DNA from: JAGOUU01 sp964387745 | GTDB taxonomy: Bacteria; Pseudomonadota; Gammaproteobacteria; JAGOUU01 | DNA length: 64,000 nucleotides | Direction: 5' to 3' | Assembly: GCA_964387745.1 (NCBI GenBank) | Contig: CAYLXL010000002.1 | Span: 1-64,000 of the forward strand | In this document: in pieces, positions 25,470 through 35,168 of the stretch | How the letters are laid out: every line of letters starts with the position of its first letter | Numbering within the stretch: the stretch's first letter is position 1 | Translations under genes and position numbers: made by a program | Notes under the pieces: generated by a model | Seen by the model: only the letters and a program-made list of their open reading frames with translations | What the model was told of the DNA's origin: nothing | Database searches by the model: none

Positions 25470-27185
25470 TTATTGACTAGTTATGTAATTAGCAATCCGC
25501 TGGTTAAACATCTCACCTCTATGGATATAATTATTAAACATATCAAAACTAGCGCAAGCTGGCGAGAAAAGTATTGCATCATTTATCTTGGCATATGAAA
25601 ATATTTTCTGAATCATCTTATCTAGAATATTTAACACGCTTTCATTGTTTTCTTTATTAACACTTTCATCATGTATTACGATTATTTTAAATGAGTGAGT
25701 TTTATTAGTTTCTATAATCTTTAATAATTTAGCTCTATCAGCACTATTTTTTCCATAAACTACTACACCGCCAATTCTGTTATCTAAAACTGATCTAAAA
25801 GCATTTTGTGTAGCAAGATCATCAACATCTTCTTTAACTAAACCACCTAAAATAAGCCAAATCTTACCTGCGACTATGTCTTTTAAACTGTCGAGCGCAA
25901 CTATACTAGCATCCAAGTTGGTCGATTTAGAATCATTAAATACTTTGATAGATTTATGTTCATTTACAAGTTGGCATCTAAATGGCAAGCCTGCATAAGA
26001 TTTGATATTAACTAAATATTTCTCAAGGTAGTTTACTGCAGCACTAAGATTGATTTTAAGATTGGTTTTAAGATTTACTTCAAGGCCAGCTTCTTGTTCA
26101 TAAAAGTAAAAATAATTATAAAAATTAGCCAACAACAAGCCCAATACCGCTAATAAATTGCTTAAATTATGTTTAGATTGTAATACTGGTGGTAAATTAT
26201 TTAGAGCTATAATTGATAAATTATCAAGATTTATATATTTAGAAGAATTAATTACACCTGAAGTATTTTCTAGAAAATCCCCAATCCATAAAATAGGATC
26301 GACATCACCGCGAGCCTTTATAAAGTTTTTTCTAGTGGCTTCTGAAGTAGTATAGGCTATTATTTTAGGATCTTTTGATCTGACTTGAGCATTTTTAAAG
26401 TAGTGATCGAGTAGTATTTCTTGATCTAAATTAATTACGTCAAATTTACTTGCGGAATATATCTTAAGTTTATCATTGATATAACTTTCATAATTTCCAT
26501 GCCAGTCTAAGTGATCTATAGATATGTTTAAGCAACTCGCAGCAAGGCATCTCAGATTGTTGGTTATTGCTAGTTGATAGCTTGATAACTCTAAAACATA
26601 AGATTCATAAACATTACCATCTAGAAAATCCAAAACTGGCGTCCCAAAATTTCCGCCCAGAGCTATTTTATTTTGATTCTTTTGCTTATTCTGCTTACTA
26701 TCTTCTTCGAGCAAATAAGCTAATAGATGACATGCTGTACTCTTACCATTGGTCCCAGTAATTGCGAATATTTTTCCTGAATCAACACTTGGATCTGATA
26801 AAAATAACTCTAAATCAGAAACTACTTTAAACTTTTCATACAAATTAATCCCATTAAGATTAATAAGCTTACTAGGTTTGATTCCAGGACTGGTAATGAT
26901 AAGTTGTAAATCATCTTGATTCTGCTCAATTAATTCTTTGAGATCAGAGTAAAGATTAATGGCTACTGAATTTTGATCTCGGCTGAGTCCTAGCTTATTA
27001 TGAAGCAGTTCTGATAGTTCATTTTTCTTAATATTTTTTTCATCATAAATATTAAGAACAATTTTATCTTCTTTGCCCTCTATTTTTTTTTTTATATGGG
27101 CTTTGAGTAAAAAGTTTAATATAGACTTACCAGTAACACCAAAACCTAAAATGGCGAAGCTGTTAATGATTACTGGTTGAGACAT
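25470..27185 (-). CDS. murD: UDP-N-acetylmuramoyl-L-alanine--D-glutamate ligase (enlarged)
   Basis: Adds D-Glu to UDP-MurNAc-L-Ala. The N-terminal FAILGFGVTGKS, P-loop ITGTNGKST, GGNFG.P, LELSSYQL, NIS.DHLD.HG, NDSKSTN..A and SPACASFD.F..Y.HRGE.F are all present. At 571 residues it is over 100 longer than usual (about 440-450). The extra length sits in Asn/Lys/Tyr-rich insertions around residues 35-85, 160-170, 265-330, 355-385 and 495-520. All catalytic motifs are intact, so it should be active. Start ATG. Confidence 0.95.
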   Translation of the reverse strand: MSQPVIINSFAILGFGVTGKSILNFLLKAHIKKKIEGKEDKIVLNIYDEKNIKKNELSELLHNKLGLSRDQNSVAINLYSDLKELIEQNQDDLQLIITSPGIKPSKLINLNGINLYEKFKVVSDLELFLSDPSVDSGKIFAITGTNGKSTACHLLAYLLEEDSKQNKQKNQNKIALGGNFGTPVLDFLDGNVYESYVLELSSYQLAITNNLRCLAASCLNISIDHLDWHGNYESYINDKLKIYSASKFDVINLDQEILLDHYFKNAQVRSKDPKIIAYTTSEATRKNFIKARGDVDPILWIGDFLENTSGVINSSKYINLDNLSIIALNNLPPVLQSKHNLSNLLAVLGLLLANFYNYFYFYEQEAGLEVNLKTNLKINLSAAVNYLEKYLVNIKSYAGLPFRCQLVNEHKSIKVFNDSKSTNLDASIVALDSLKDIVAGKIWLILGGLVKEDVDDLATQNAFRSVLDNRIGGVVVYGKNSADRAKLLKIIETNKTHSFKIIVIHDESVNKENNESVLNILDKMIQKIFSYAKINDAILFSPACASFDMFNNYIHRGEMFNQRIANYITSQ

Positions 27186-27198
27186 TTTACAACCTTTT

Positions 27199-28281
27199 TT
27201 ATCTAATCTTAAGTGAAGACAATCCGATTAATACTAATACTAAAGTAATAATCCAAAATCTAACAATTACTTTGGGTTCTGCCCAGCCTTTTAATTCAAA
27301 ATGATGGTGAATAGGTGCCATTTTGAATATTCTTTTACCGGTCATTTTAAAAGAAAGCACTTGCAAGATTACTGATAAAGTCTCAATGACAAATACCCCA
27401 CCTATAATTAATAAAATTAATTCTTGCCTTACTATAACGGCTAACACACCTAGTGCAGCACCTAAGCTTAAAGACCCAACATCACCCATAAATACTTCAG
27501 CAGGGTAAGAGTTGAACCATAAGAAGCCCAAACCGCCACCAACTATAGAAGCACAAAAAATAACTAGTTCTCCTGTGCCAAATACGTGAGGAATAGCTAA
27601 ATAACTAGCGAAATTTACATTACCTGCAACATAAGCAAATACCCCTAGCGCTGCTGATACTAAAATAATTGGTAAAATGGCCAATCCATCAAGACCATCT
27701 GTAAGATTAACGGCATTACTGCTACCGACTATAACAAAATAAACAAAAGGAATATAAAATATTCCTAATGGCAGCGTTATATCTTTAAAAAAGGGGATCA
27801 ATAAACTTGTTGCTGCCGCTGTGTCAGCAGTAAAGTAAAGAAAACATGCAGTGAACAAAGCAACAGCTGACTGTAATAAATATTTTTGTTTTTTTAATAA
27901 TCCAACTGAGTTTTTATATACCAATTTTCGATAATCATCGACAAAACCTATTAGACCATAAGATAAAGTCACTAATAACACCACCCAAACATACAGATTA
28001 TCTAACCGGCACCACAGGATAGTTGTAATAAATATTGATATTAAAATAATAACCCCACCCATGGTTGGAGTTCCTGACTTAACAAGATGTGATTTTGGAC
28101 CATCACTTCTTACAGTTTGACCAATCTTTAATCTCGTCAAAATCCTGATAACATTTGGACCTAAAACTAAAGAAATAATCAATGAAGTTAACACGGCCAA
28201 TATTGCACGCAGCGTTAAATACTGCACTACATTAAAAGCATGATAATAATTAGATAGTAAATTTGCTAACCATAGGAGCAT
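27199..28281 (-). CDS. mraY: Phospho-MurNAc-pentapeptide transferase
   Basis: A 360-residue integral membrane enzyme with ten helices that makes lipid I. The diagnostic DDYRK, NAVNLTDGLDGLA (about 191-203), MGD.GSL.LGA and MAPIHHHFE blocks are present. It lies 13 bases upstream of murD and about 125 bases downstream of murF; that gap (28282-28406) shows no gene. Start ATG. Confidence 0.97.
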   Translation of the reverse strand: MLLWLANLLSNYYHAFNVVQYLTLRAILAVLTSLIISLVLGPNVIRILTRLKIGQTVRSDGPKSHLVKSGTPTMGGVIILISIFITTILWCRLDNLYVWVVLLVTLSYGLIGFVDDYRKLVYKNSVGLLKKQKYLLQSAVALFTACFLYFTADTAAATSLLIPFFKDITLPLGIFYIPFVYFVIVGSSNAVNLTDGLDGLAILPIILVSAALGVFAYVAGNVNFASYLAIPHVFGTGELVIFCASIVGGGLGFLWFNSYPAEVFMGDVGSLSLGAALGVLAVIVRQELILLIIGGVFVIETLSVILQVLSFKMTGKRIFKMAPIHHHFELKGWAEPKVIVRFWIITLVLVLIGLSSLKIR

Positions 28282-28406
28282 TAGTCTGCCCTTTTATATT
28301 CTTAAATTAAGGTGTGTGTCTCAAGTTATTAACTAAGTAATAATTGAAGACCACGATAATAACCTAAACGTAGCACTAATGACAATAAGATCATGAAATA
28401 AAACAA

Positions 28407-29861
28407 TTATTCAGTAGTCCTTACAACCGGCCACTCTGCAATTATTTTCTCTGTAACTTCCCACATTTTCATAAAATTTGAGCCTTTTATCAAAATAGTT
28501 ACAGGGATATCCTCTTGACATATATCGTTTAGGCACCTTAATACAGTATTGCTCAATTCTTGTTTATCAGCAAATCCTTCTTGATATTTTCTGCTACTGT
28601 AACTGACATTATTAGCATAAAATTCGTGACTAACATATTTAGAAAAATCACCCAGAGAAAATACAATATCTACACCCAGATCTTTAGCTAACTGCCCAAT
28701 TCTCTTATGCTCTATCATCGCAGTATCACCTAGCTCTCCTAAGTCACCGATGACAAGAATTTTTAACCCTATACACTCGGCTAAATATCCTAAAGCTGCT
28801 GCTACTGATGCTGGACTAGCATTATAGCTATCATCAATGATTACGGCATGCTTACTCATCCTTATAGCCTGCATGCGCTTACTGACTGGCTTCACCTTGC
28901 CTAGCCCTTGTTTGATTTGTTCTATATTTAGCCCCAAAGTCAATGCAGCTCCTGTAGCAGCCAAAGCATTTAATACTTGGTGTTTACCTAACAAAAACAG
29001 CTCCATTGAGACACTTTTTTCTATATCTTCCTGTTTATAATGTAAAGTAAAAAGTGTTCTATCCTGACCTAAAACAATCTCATCTGCCCAAATATCAGCC
29101 TGATCATTAAAACCAAAAGTTAGCTGTTTTATATCAGATAATTTACTTAGCTTTTCTATGAGTACATCTTTATGAACAAGATCATAGTAATAAATAGCTG
29201 TACCACCTGGTTTCAAATTATTAAAAATATCAAACTTTTCATGAGCTATAGCTGTCAGATCTTTAAAATTACCAATGTGGGTCTGAGAAACTGATGTCAG
29301 AATAGCGATATCTGAAACCATTAACTTAGTCAGGTAATCTATTTCACCAGGGTGATTAGTGCCAATTTCAAATACTCCTGCCCATTGGTCATCACTAGCA
29401 CTGAACATGGTCAATGGTACGCCAATTTCATTATTAAAACTTTGCTTGGGACACAACACTTCACCTTGCTCTTGTAAAATACTTGCTAAAATAAATTTAG
29501 TTGTTGTTTTACCATTAGAACCAGTAATACTTACTTTTGGTTTATTCCATTTGTAAGCCATAAATCTCGTAATATCACCCAAAGCAGCTCTCGTATTTGG
29601 CACTAATAGCTGCGGAAGAGTGACTTGATGATTTATTTTATCAACGATAGCACAGAGCGCCCCGTTTTTTTCAGCATCAACCAGATAATCATGACCGTCA
29701 TGATTAAGACCTTTGATAGCAACAAATATATTACCAGGAACAACTTTTTTTGAATTAAGCTCTATGCCCGTAATTATTGCATTGTTATCTACTTTTAAAT
29801 CATGATTAGAAATTTTTGCTTGCAGGCTAGAAAGAAGTTCTAATATTGTCAATTTTATCAC
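28407..29861 (-). CDS. murF: UDP-MurNAc-tripeptide--D-alanyl-D-alanine ligase
   Basis: A 484-residue Mur ligase that joins the Ddl product to the tripeptide. SITGSNGKTTTK (P-loop, about 110-121), FEIGT.HPGEI, VSQTHIG and IDDSYNASPASV.AAL are typical of MurF. The start is GTG at 29861, supported by AAGGA six bases upstream inside the gap after murE. The C-terminal part ends with VTILIKGSNFM.M, also family-typical. Confidence 0.96.
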   Translation of the reverse strand: MIKLTILELLSSLQAKISNHDLKVDNNAIITGIELNSKKVVPGNIFVAIKGLNHDGHDYLVDAEKNGALCAIVDKINHQVTLPQLLVPNTRAALGDITRFMAYKWNKPKVSITGSNGKTTTKFILASILQEQGEVLCPKQSFNNEIGVPLTMFSASDDQWAGVFEIGTNHPGEIDYLTKLMVSDIAILTSVSQTHIGNFKDLTAIAHEKFDIFNNLKPGGTAIYYYDLVHKDVLIEKLSKLSDIKQLTFGFNDQADIWADEIVLGQDRTLFTLHYKQEDIEKSVSMELFLLGKHQVLNALAATGAALTLGLNIEQIKQGLGKVKPVSKRMQAIRMSKHAVIIDDSYNASPASVAAALGYLAECIGLKILVIGDLGELGDTAMIEHKRIGQLAKDLGVDIVFSLGDFSKYVSHEFYANNVSYSSRKYQEGFADKQELSNTVLRCLNDICQEDIPVTILIKGSNFMKMWEVTEKIIAEWPVVRTTE

Positions 29862-29870
29862 GCTAGATCC

Positions 29871-31481
29871 TTACTTTTTGACTAATTGCGCTACATATTG
29901 GCGTTCATTATAATTAGTTTTATTATTACCATAAATCTGATAGTCTTCATGTCCTTTACCTGCTATTAAAATCACGTCATTGATGCTGGCTGCATTTATA
30001 GCAGCGTTAATAGCCTCGGTGCGGCTATTAATAACTTGATAAATTTTGTTTTTATCTTCTATACCGGCAATTATATCTTTAATAATATTATCTGCAGATT
30101 CAGTCCGTGGATTATCATCAGTGATAATAACCAAATCACTATATTCAGCAGCTACTTTACCCATGACAGGACGTTTGCTGCTATCACGATCACCACCACA
30201 ACCAAAAATACACCATAATTTAGATGTAAGTTTATTATTTTTTATATATTCTTTCAAAGTCTGCAAGACCTGCAGTAAAGCATCAGGTGTATGAGCATAG
30301 TCGACTACTAGAGTAATTTTTTTATCTTGGTTATAAAAACTTTCCATTCTGCCGGGAGCTGACTTCAACAAACTGACACATTCTTGCAGATCAGACAGCT
30401 TATAATCATTAGCATAAGCACAACCAATAACAGCAAGTAAATTATAAATATTAAAATCACCTAAGGGCTGGTAACTTAAGTTTAAATCCACACTCTGTTT
30501 TTTAAGATGATCATAGATTTCAACAACAAGATCTGTTTTAATCTCGCCCTCACTGAAAACAACATGCTTACAATAAACATAAGACAGATTAGACTGCTTA
30601 AAGCTCTCAATATTATTTTTATCCATGCTATAGATAATGGGTTTTGTTTTTTTGTCTTCTAATAGCTCGGCGACCAATCTTTTACCATATCGATCATCAA
30701 TATTAATCACCGTATGTTGCACACTAGCAAAATAGAACAACTTTCGTTTAGCTAAAAAATAATCTTCAATGTCTTTATGATAATCTAAGTGATCATGCGT
30801 AAGATTAGTAAATACAGCTGTTTTTATATTAACAGCAGCAAGACGGTGCTGGCTTAGAGCATGGGATGAGCCTTCCATGCAGACGTTCTGTATACTATCA
30901 GCCTCATATTCGTGCAAAATTTTTTGCAACATAATAGGCTCAGGCGTGGTCATAGCAAGTGGCTTGAACACGCCTGTAGCAAGAATATTGCCAATGTTGC
31001 CATAACCGATAGTACTAATTAATCCTGTTTCTTGTTTATTGTTTAGCAAATACAGCAATTGAGCTAATAAATAACTACAAGTAGTTTTACCATTTGTACC
31101 TGTAATAACATAAAGATTTTGCTTAGCGCTGGGATTATTATAAAAAGCTGCTGCAAGCGCACTGATATACTGACTTAAGTTTTTAATATATAAAACCAGC
31201 CCTGTTGTTTTCTGCCCATAAGTCTGATAGTTCTGATAATTCTGATAGTGCTGATAGGGCTCATCAGACAATACAGCAACCGCACCATTAGCAAAAGCTT
31301 GTTGGATAAAATTTTTACCATCTAAGTGAGTCCCTTGATAAGCTAAAAATAAATCACCTGTAGTGACCGCACGACTATCCAGCTTAATATCATTAATAAT
31401 AATACTGGCTAAATCTTTATTGCCTTGATAACTTTTACTATCAGGCAATACTTGTAACAACTCTATTAATTGCTTACTCAT
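29871..31481 (-). CDS. murE: UDP-MurNAc-L-alanyl-D-glutamate--2,6-diaminopimelate ligase
   Basis: A 536-residue Mur ligase adding the third stem residue. ITGTNGKTTCSYL (P-loop), the T.PE block, SSHAL and TNLTHDHLDYH are present. The substrate motif DNPR (in ITDDNPRTE) indicates meso-diaminopimelate rather than lysine. An unusual Tyr/Gln/Asn stretch near residues 77-92 is encoded by a 9-base tandem repeat at 31222-31257. Start ATG, ten bases before the murF gene begins downstream. Confidence 0.96.
   Translation of the reverse strand: MSKQLIELLQVLPDSKSYQGNKDLASIIINDIKLDSRAVTTGDLFLAYQGTHLDGKNFIQQAFANGAVAVLSDEPYQHYQNYQNYQTYGQKTTGLVLYIKNLSQYISALAAAFYNNPSAKQNLYVITGTNGKTTCSYLLAQLLYLLNNKQETGLISTIGYGNIGNILATGVFKPLAMTTPEPIMLQKILHEYEADSIQNVCMEGSSHALSQHRLAAVNIKTAVFTNLTHDHLDYHKDIEDYFLAKRKLFYFASVQHTVINIDDRYGKRLVAELLEDKKTKPIIYSMDKNNIESFKQSNLSYVYCKHVVFSEGEIKTDLVVEIYDHLKKQSVDLNLSYQPLGDFNIYNLLAVIGCAYANDYKLSDLQECVSLLKSAPGRMESFYNQDKKITLVVDYAHTPDALLQVLQTLKEYIKNNKLTSKLWCIFGCGGDRDSSKRPVMGKVAAEYSDLVIITDDNPRTESADNIIKDIIAGIEDKNKIYQVINSRTEAINAAINAASINDVILIAGKGHEDYQIYGNNKTNYNERQYVAQLVKK
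31222..31257. repeat. 9-bp tandem repeat inside murE
   Basis: About four imperfect copies of CTGATAGTT/CTGATAATT encode repeated NYQ/TYQ residues on the minus strand. The 9-base period keeps the frame. Confidence 0.8.
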
Positions 31482-31513
31482 CTTAAATGTCAGATTTAAT
31501 ATTTATACAATAC

Positions 31514-33223
31514 TTATACATTAGGCGGAATGCCATACATCTTTAAAGCATCAGTCATCACTTTACTAAATACAGGACCTGCAACGGCTCCACCATAATA
31601 TTCAGAACCCTTAGGATCAATAACAAAAACTAGCATCGCTAATCTTGGGTTTGGATACGGCGCAAGACCAATGAACATTGAGTTATGGCTTTTTTCATCA
31701 TAGCCACTGCTCGTTACTCTTCTTGTTGTACCAGATTTGCCAGCTATTTGATAATTAGGAATAGCTGCAAGCTTACCTGTACCATCTGGCTGCACCACTT
31801 CGTTTAGCATAGCCAACACACTATTAGCTACATGACGTGTGATAACTTGTTTGGCTGGGATATCATTATTTTTTACTTTTGGATCTTTTTTTAAGAAAGT
31901 CAAATCTATCATCTTTCCTTCATTAGCAAAGACAGCATAAGCCTGCATTATCTGCATTGGTGTTGCAGAAATACCATAGCCAAAAGATAATGCAGCAAGT
32001 TTATGTTGCTGACTGTTTTTAACAGGATTAATCCAACCTGGAACCTCGCCGGGGAGATTACTTGAAGTGATTGATGCAAAACCAATATTGTATAATAAAT
32101 CCGTTAAATTTGATTGATCAAACTCTAAAGTCAACTTTGCTATGCCGATGTTGCTTGATTTTTTTAAGATACCCCCTAAGGTCAAAGGCCCAAAGTTTCT
32201 AACATCTCTGATAACTTTATTATCTACTTTATACCAGCCTGGATCAGTTTCGATAACCCTGTCTTCTGCAATTTTTCTAGTACTTAAAACTGCTGCCATA
32301 CTAATCGGCTTTAACAGAGATCCAGGTTCATATAAATCAGTTACAGCCCGATTGCGCACCTCTTTATAGTTAATTAAACCACGACCATTCGGGTTAAACG
32401 ACGGTTGATTAGCTAATGCTAAAACCTCTCCTGTTTTAACGTCTAAAACAATAGCAACTCCAGCTTCTGCTTTATTGTCATTAATTGCTTGCGCTAAAGC
32501 TGTATAAGTTAGATATTGCAGTCTTAAATCTATGCTGAGCGTTATACTTTCACCAGGTTTAGCCACACTCACTTGCTTCACTGTTTTGATAGTCCTACCC
32601 AATCGATCATGGATAACTTGGACTTTGCCAGGCACGCCTTTGAGTTTATTATCAAATAACAGCTCTAGACCTTCTTGACCTTGTTCATCAATAGAAGTTA
32701 TTCCTAATAATTGTGAGGTCACTTCACCACTAGGGTAATAACGCCGAAACTCTTTTTTACTAAAAATGCCTGGCAGATCTAATTTGACTACTTGCGCTGC
32801 AGTATCAGGGGCGATATGGCGCTTGATATAAACAAATTCTTTAGATTGGTTTTCGAACAATTTTGTTTTTAAAAAGTCTTTGGGTAAATCCAATATTTTA
32901 TTAAGTTCAGAATATTTATTTTTATTAAAATTATTATTATCAAGATTGCTGAAAATAATTTTGGGGTTGGCCCAAATTGTTTCTACATTGGTACTAACGG
33001 CTAGCGGCTCACCCATTCGATCAAAGATAATGCCGCGATAAGCAGGAATAGAATTAGTACGCAAGGCTCGAGCCTGTCCTTGCTTTTCTAAAAAGTTTTT
33101 TTGAATAATAAATAAATAACCTAGCCTACCAATCAAAAAAGCCGCTATAAAACAAACGGCGGCAGCAACTAGAATCAATCTAATTCGATATATCTGTTTA
33201 CTATACCCGTAATTTTTTAGCAT
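31514..33223 (-). CDS. ftsI: Septal transpeptidase FtsI (PBP3)
   Basis: A 569-residue class B penicillin-binding protein. One N-terminal membrane helix (about 13-35) is followed by the pedestal domain with R..I..YRG.IFDR.G and a transpeptidase domain with the active-site SLLK (in YEPGSLLKPIS), SSN (KKSSNIG) and KSGT (AGKSGTTRR). It cross-links septal peptidoglycan with FtsW. ftsL lies 12 bases upstream. Confidence 0.97.
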   Translation of the reverse strand: MLKNYGYSKQIYRIRLILVAAAVCFIAAFLIGRLGYLFIIQKNFLEKQGQARALRTNSIPAYRGIIFDRMGEPLAVSTNVETIWANPKIIFSNLDNNNFNKNKYSELNKILDLPKDFLKTKLFENQSKEFVYIKRHIAPDTAAQVVKLDLPGIFSKKEFRRYYPSGEVTSQLLGITSIDEQGQEGLELLFDNKLKGVPGKVQVIHDRLGRTIKTVKQVSVAKPGESITLSIDLRLQYLTYTALAQAINDNKAEAGVAIVLDVKTGEVLALANQPSFNPNGRGLINYKEVRNRAVTDLYEPGSLLKPISMAAVLSTRKIAEDRVIETDPGWYKVDNKVIRDVRNFGPLTLGGILKKSSNIGIAKLTLEFDQSNLTDLLYNIGFASITSSNLPGEVPGWINPVKNSQQHKLAALSFGYGISATPMQIMQAYAVFANEGKMIDLTFLKKDPKVKNNDIPAKQVITRHVANSVLAMLNEVVQPDGTGKLAAIPNYQIAGKSGTTRRVTSSGYDEKSHNSMFIGLAPYPNPRLAMLVFVIDPKGSEYYGGAVAGPVFSKVMTDALKMYGIPPNV

Positions 33224-33235
33224 TGGTGGTTAAGA

Positions 33236-33541
33236 TTATTGATCATTAAGTTTGATAATTTTTGTTTCATTCCAATTAGGTAAGCGCATTCCTAAATCTT
33301 TAGAGGCAATTTTATCTACTCGGTTATAGCTTGTTAATGTACTTTGCTCTAGAAGTAATTGCGTCCATTCTTGATAAAGAGCATCTTGTTGTGAAGCTAG
33401 CTTTTGCAATTCTGCCATACTGGTTCGGTTGATATGTCTAACATAAATAACAGAGATACCAACAAGAAAATTAGTTAACAATAAAAATATAGTAATAAAA
33501 ATATATTTATTGCTATTTATATCACTTTTTTTATAGTTCAT
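33236..33541 (-). CDS. ftsL: Cell division protein FtsL
   Basis: A 101-residue bitopic protein. A membrane helix (about 13-33) precedes a periplasmic coiled coil with L..LA.QQD.L..EW.QLLLEQSTLTSYNRV...A...LGM, the FtsL pattern. With FtsB and FtsQ it controls FtsWI. Its place between rsmH and ftsI is the standard one. Start ATG. Confidence 0.93.
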   Translation of the reverse strand: MNYKKSDINSNKYIFITIFLLLTNFLVGISVIYVRHINRTSMAELQKLASQQDALYQEWTQLLLEQSTLTSYNRVDKIASKDLGMRLPNWNETKIIKLNDQ

Positions 33542-33568
33542 GATAATTACTATGGTGCACGGCCCATA

Positions 33569-34564
33569 TTACAATTTTTCCGCTACCCGTAATACAGCGC
33601 TACGAGCTCTTATATTTTGATCTCCCTCTATTATGCCTGCTTTAAGAGCTTTTTGTACAATTTTAAGTGCTGCCGGCACAATTATATTTCTATTCTTTAG
33701 TTCTTGATCCGTGATAGGTAACTTTTTAAGTAAACCACTCATACCTTGAGAATATGTTTGTTTACTAAAATTATTCATAAAGTTTTTAACGATGCGATCT
33801 TCTAAAGAATGAAAGCTGATAACTACTAATCTCCCCGCAGGGCTCAATACTTCTAAACTTTGCTGTAAACTTGCTTCAACTGCTTCTAATTCTTGATTAA
33901 TAAAAAGTCTTAAAGCTAAAAAACTTTGCGTTGCCGGATGTTTATGCTTTGGCCATTTTGGATGAGCTGCTTTTATTATTTCAGCCAATTCTAATGTTGA
34001 AGTAATTCTAGTTTCTTTTCGGGCTATAACTATAGCTTTAGCAATTTTTCTAGAATATTTTTCTTCACCATACTGCCATAATATATCAGCAAGATCTTTT
34101 TCTGACATAGCATTAACAAGCTGTTCAGCTGTAGGGTTCTCCGAGGTATCAGAATTATTCATCCTCATATCAAGCGGACCTGTTTTATTAAAACTAAAGC
34201 CACGCTCTGCATTATCTAACTGTGGGGATGAAACGCCTAAGTCAAATAAAATCCCATTAATATTCTTAAGATTATGCTCGGCAACTATTTTAGCTAAATC
34301 AGCAAAACTGCCATGGTGAATAATTAAAGTAGGGTTATCTCTAGTTAAACTTTTTTGTAAATTTTGAGCAGATTCTATAGCTGTTGGATCTTGGTCAATG
34401 ACTAATAACGTCCCTTGCTCATTCAGTTTACTTAAAATCAATTTACTATGGCCACCTCGACCAAAAGTAGCATCTATATAAGTACCATGCGGAATAATAT
34501 TAAGCGCATCCACAGACTGCTGTAGCAACACTGAAATATGGATGTCATGTTCAGAATGATTCAT
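33569..34564 (-). CDS. rsmH: 16S rRNA (cytosine1402-N4)-methyltransferase
   Basis: Methylates C1402 of 16S rRNA using SAM. It has HISVLLQQSVDAL at the start, the SAM loop DATFGRGGHS, LFDLGVSSPQLD..ERGFSF...GPLDMRM, PATQSFLALR.FIN.EL and SFHSLEDR.VK.F. ATG at 34564 is preferred; a TTG four codons upstream (34576) lacks a ribosome-binding site and gains no conserved residues. It is normally preceded by mraZ, which is absent; rnpB lies directly upstream instead. Confidence 0.96.
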   Translation of the reverse strand: MNHSEHDIHISVLLQQSVDALNIIPHGTYIDATFGRGGHSKLILSKLNEQGTLLVIDQDPTAIESAQNLQKSLTRDNPTLIIHHGSFADLAKIVAEHNLKNINGILFDLGVSSPQLDNAERGFSFNKTGPLDMRMNNSDTSENPTAEQLVNAMSEKDLADILWQYGEEKYSRKIAKAIVIARKETRITSTLELAEIIKAAHPKWPKHKHPATQSFLALRLFINQELEAVEASLQQSLEVLSPAGRLVVISFHSLEDRIVKNFMNNFSKQTYSQGMSGLLKKLPITDQELKNRNIIVPAALKIVQKALKAGIIEGDQNIRARSAVLRVAEKL

Positions 34565-34619
34565 GAGTGTGAACAACTATGCTCTCAGAATATTAGAATA
34601 TTAGAGTACTAGAAATAAG

Positions 34620-34969
34620 TAAGGTCAACCGATAAGCCGGGTTCTGTCGTGGACAATCATTCATCTGGGATAGCCGTCACCGACTACCTCAAGCAACCTA
34701 CCCAGCCCCAGTACGGGTCGTACTATTAGGGCTCTATTTGGTTTTGCTCCCAGTGGGGTTTACCCTGCCATAAAACGTTGCCGCTTATGCGGTGCGCTCT
34801 TACCGCACCATTTCACCCTTACCAAAAGTTTAACCTTCTGGCGGTATAATTTCTGTGGCACTTTCCGTAGGCTTACGCCTCCCAGGCATTACCTGGCACT
34901 TTACCCTGTGGAGCCCGGACTTTCCTCGCTAAATATCAAATACTTAGCGCGACTGCCTGGTCGACCTTG
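34620..34969 (-). ncRNA. rnpB: RNase P RNA (class A)
   Basis: Catalytic RNA that removes tRNA 5' leaders. On the minus strand the 5' part carries the universal GAGGAAAGTCCGGGCTCC and the 3' part the AGATGAATGATTGTCC-ACGACAGAACCCGGCTTA region. The terminal helix P1 pairs AAGGTCGACC (to 34968) with GGTTGACCTT (from 34621). About 350 bases, normal for the bacterial A type. It lies between the orphan gene at 35169 and rsmH; rsmI-rnpB-dcw order is shared with Pseudomonas-like genomes. Confidence 0.97.
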
Positions 34970-34979
34970 AGTGCATGAT

Positions 34980-35007
34980 ATCATAGTTATTTGAATCTTA
35001 TTAGCAA
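34980..35007 (-). promoter_or_regulatory. Promoter of rnpB
   Basis: On the minus strand, TTGCTA (35002-35007), 16 bases, TATGAT (34980-34985), ending about ten bases before the RNase P RNA 5' end. It may also feed the division cluster downstream. The rest of 35008-35168 is AT-rich with no gene seen. Confidence 0.6.
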
Positions 35008-35168
35008 TCTAATAATTTATTTTAATCAATCTTAAACTTATTTAAGATTAAATGCGTTAAAACTTTTAATTTTTAATACGTAACATATTAAAACATCCAG
35101 TAAAATTGTATTTTTAGAGAAACAACCTATAATTTTAAATATCTTAACTAACATATCAACTCCGTTTT

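Noticed and set aside
31222..31257. CRISPR-like repeat in murE
   Set aside because: The units are 9 bases with no spacers; they are a coding microsatellite.
34565..34576. TTG start for rsmH at 34576
   Set aside because: No ribosome-binding site and no conserved residues are gained; ATG at 34564 is preferred.
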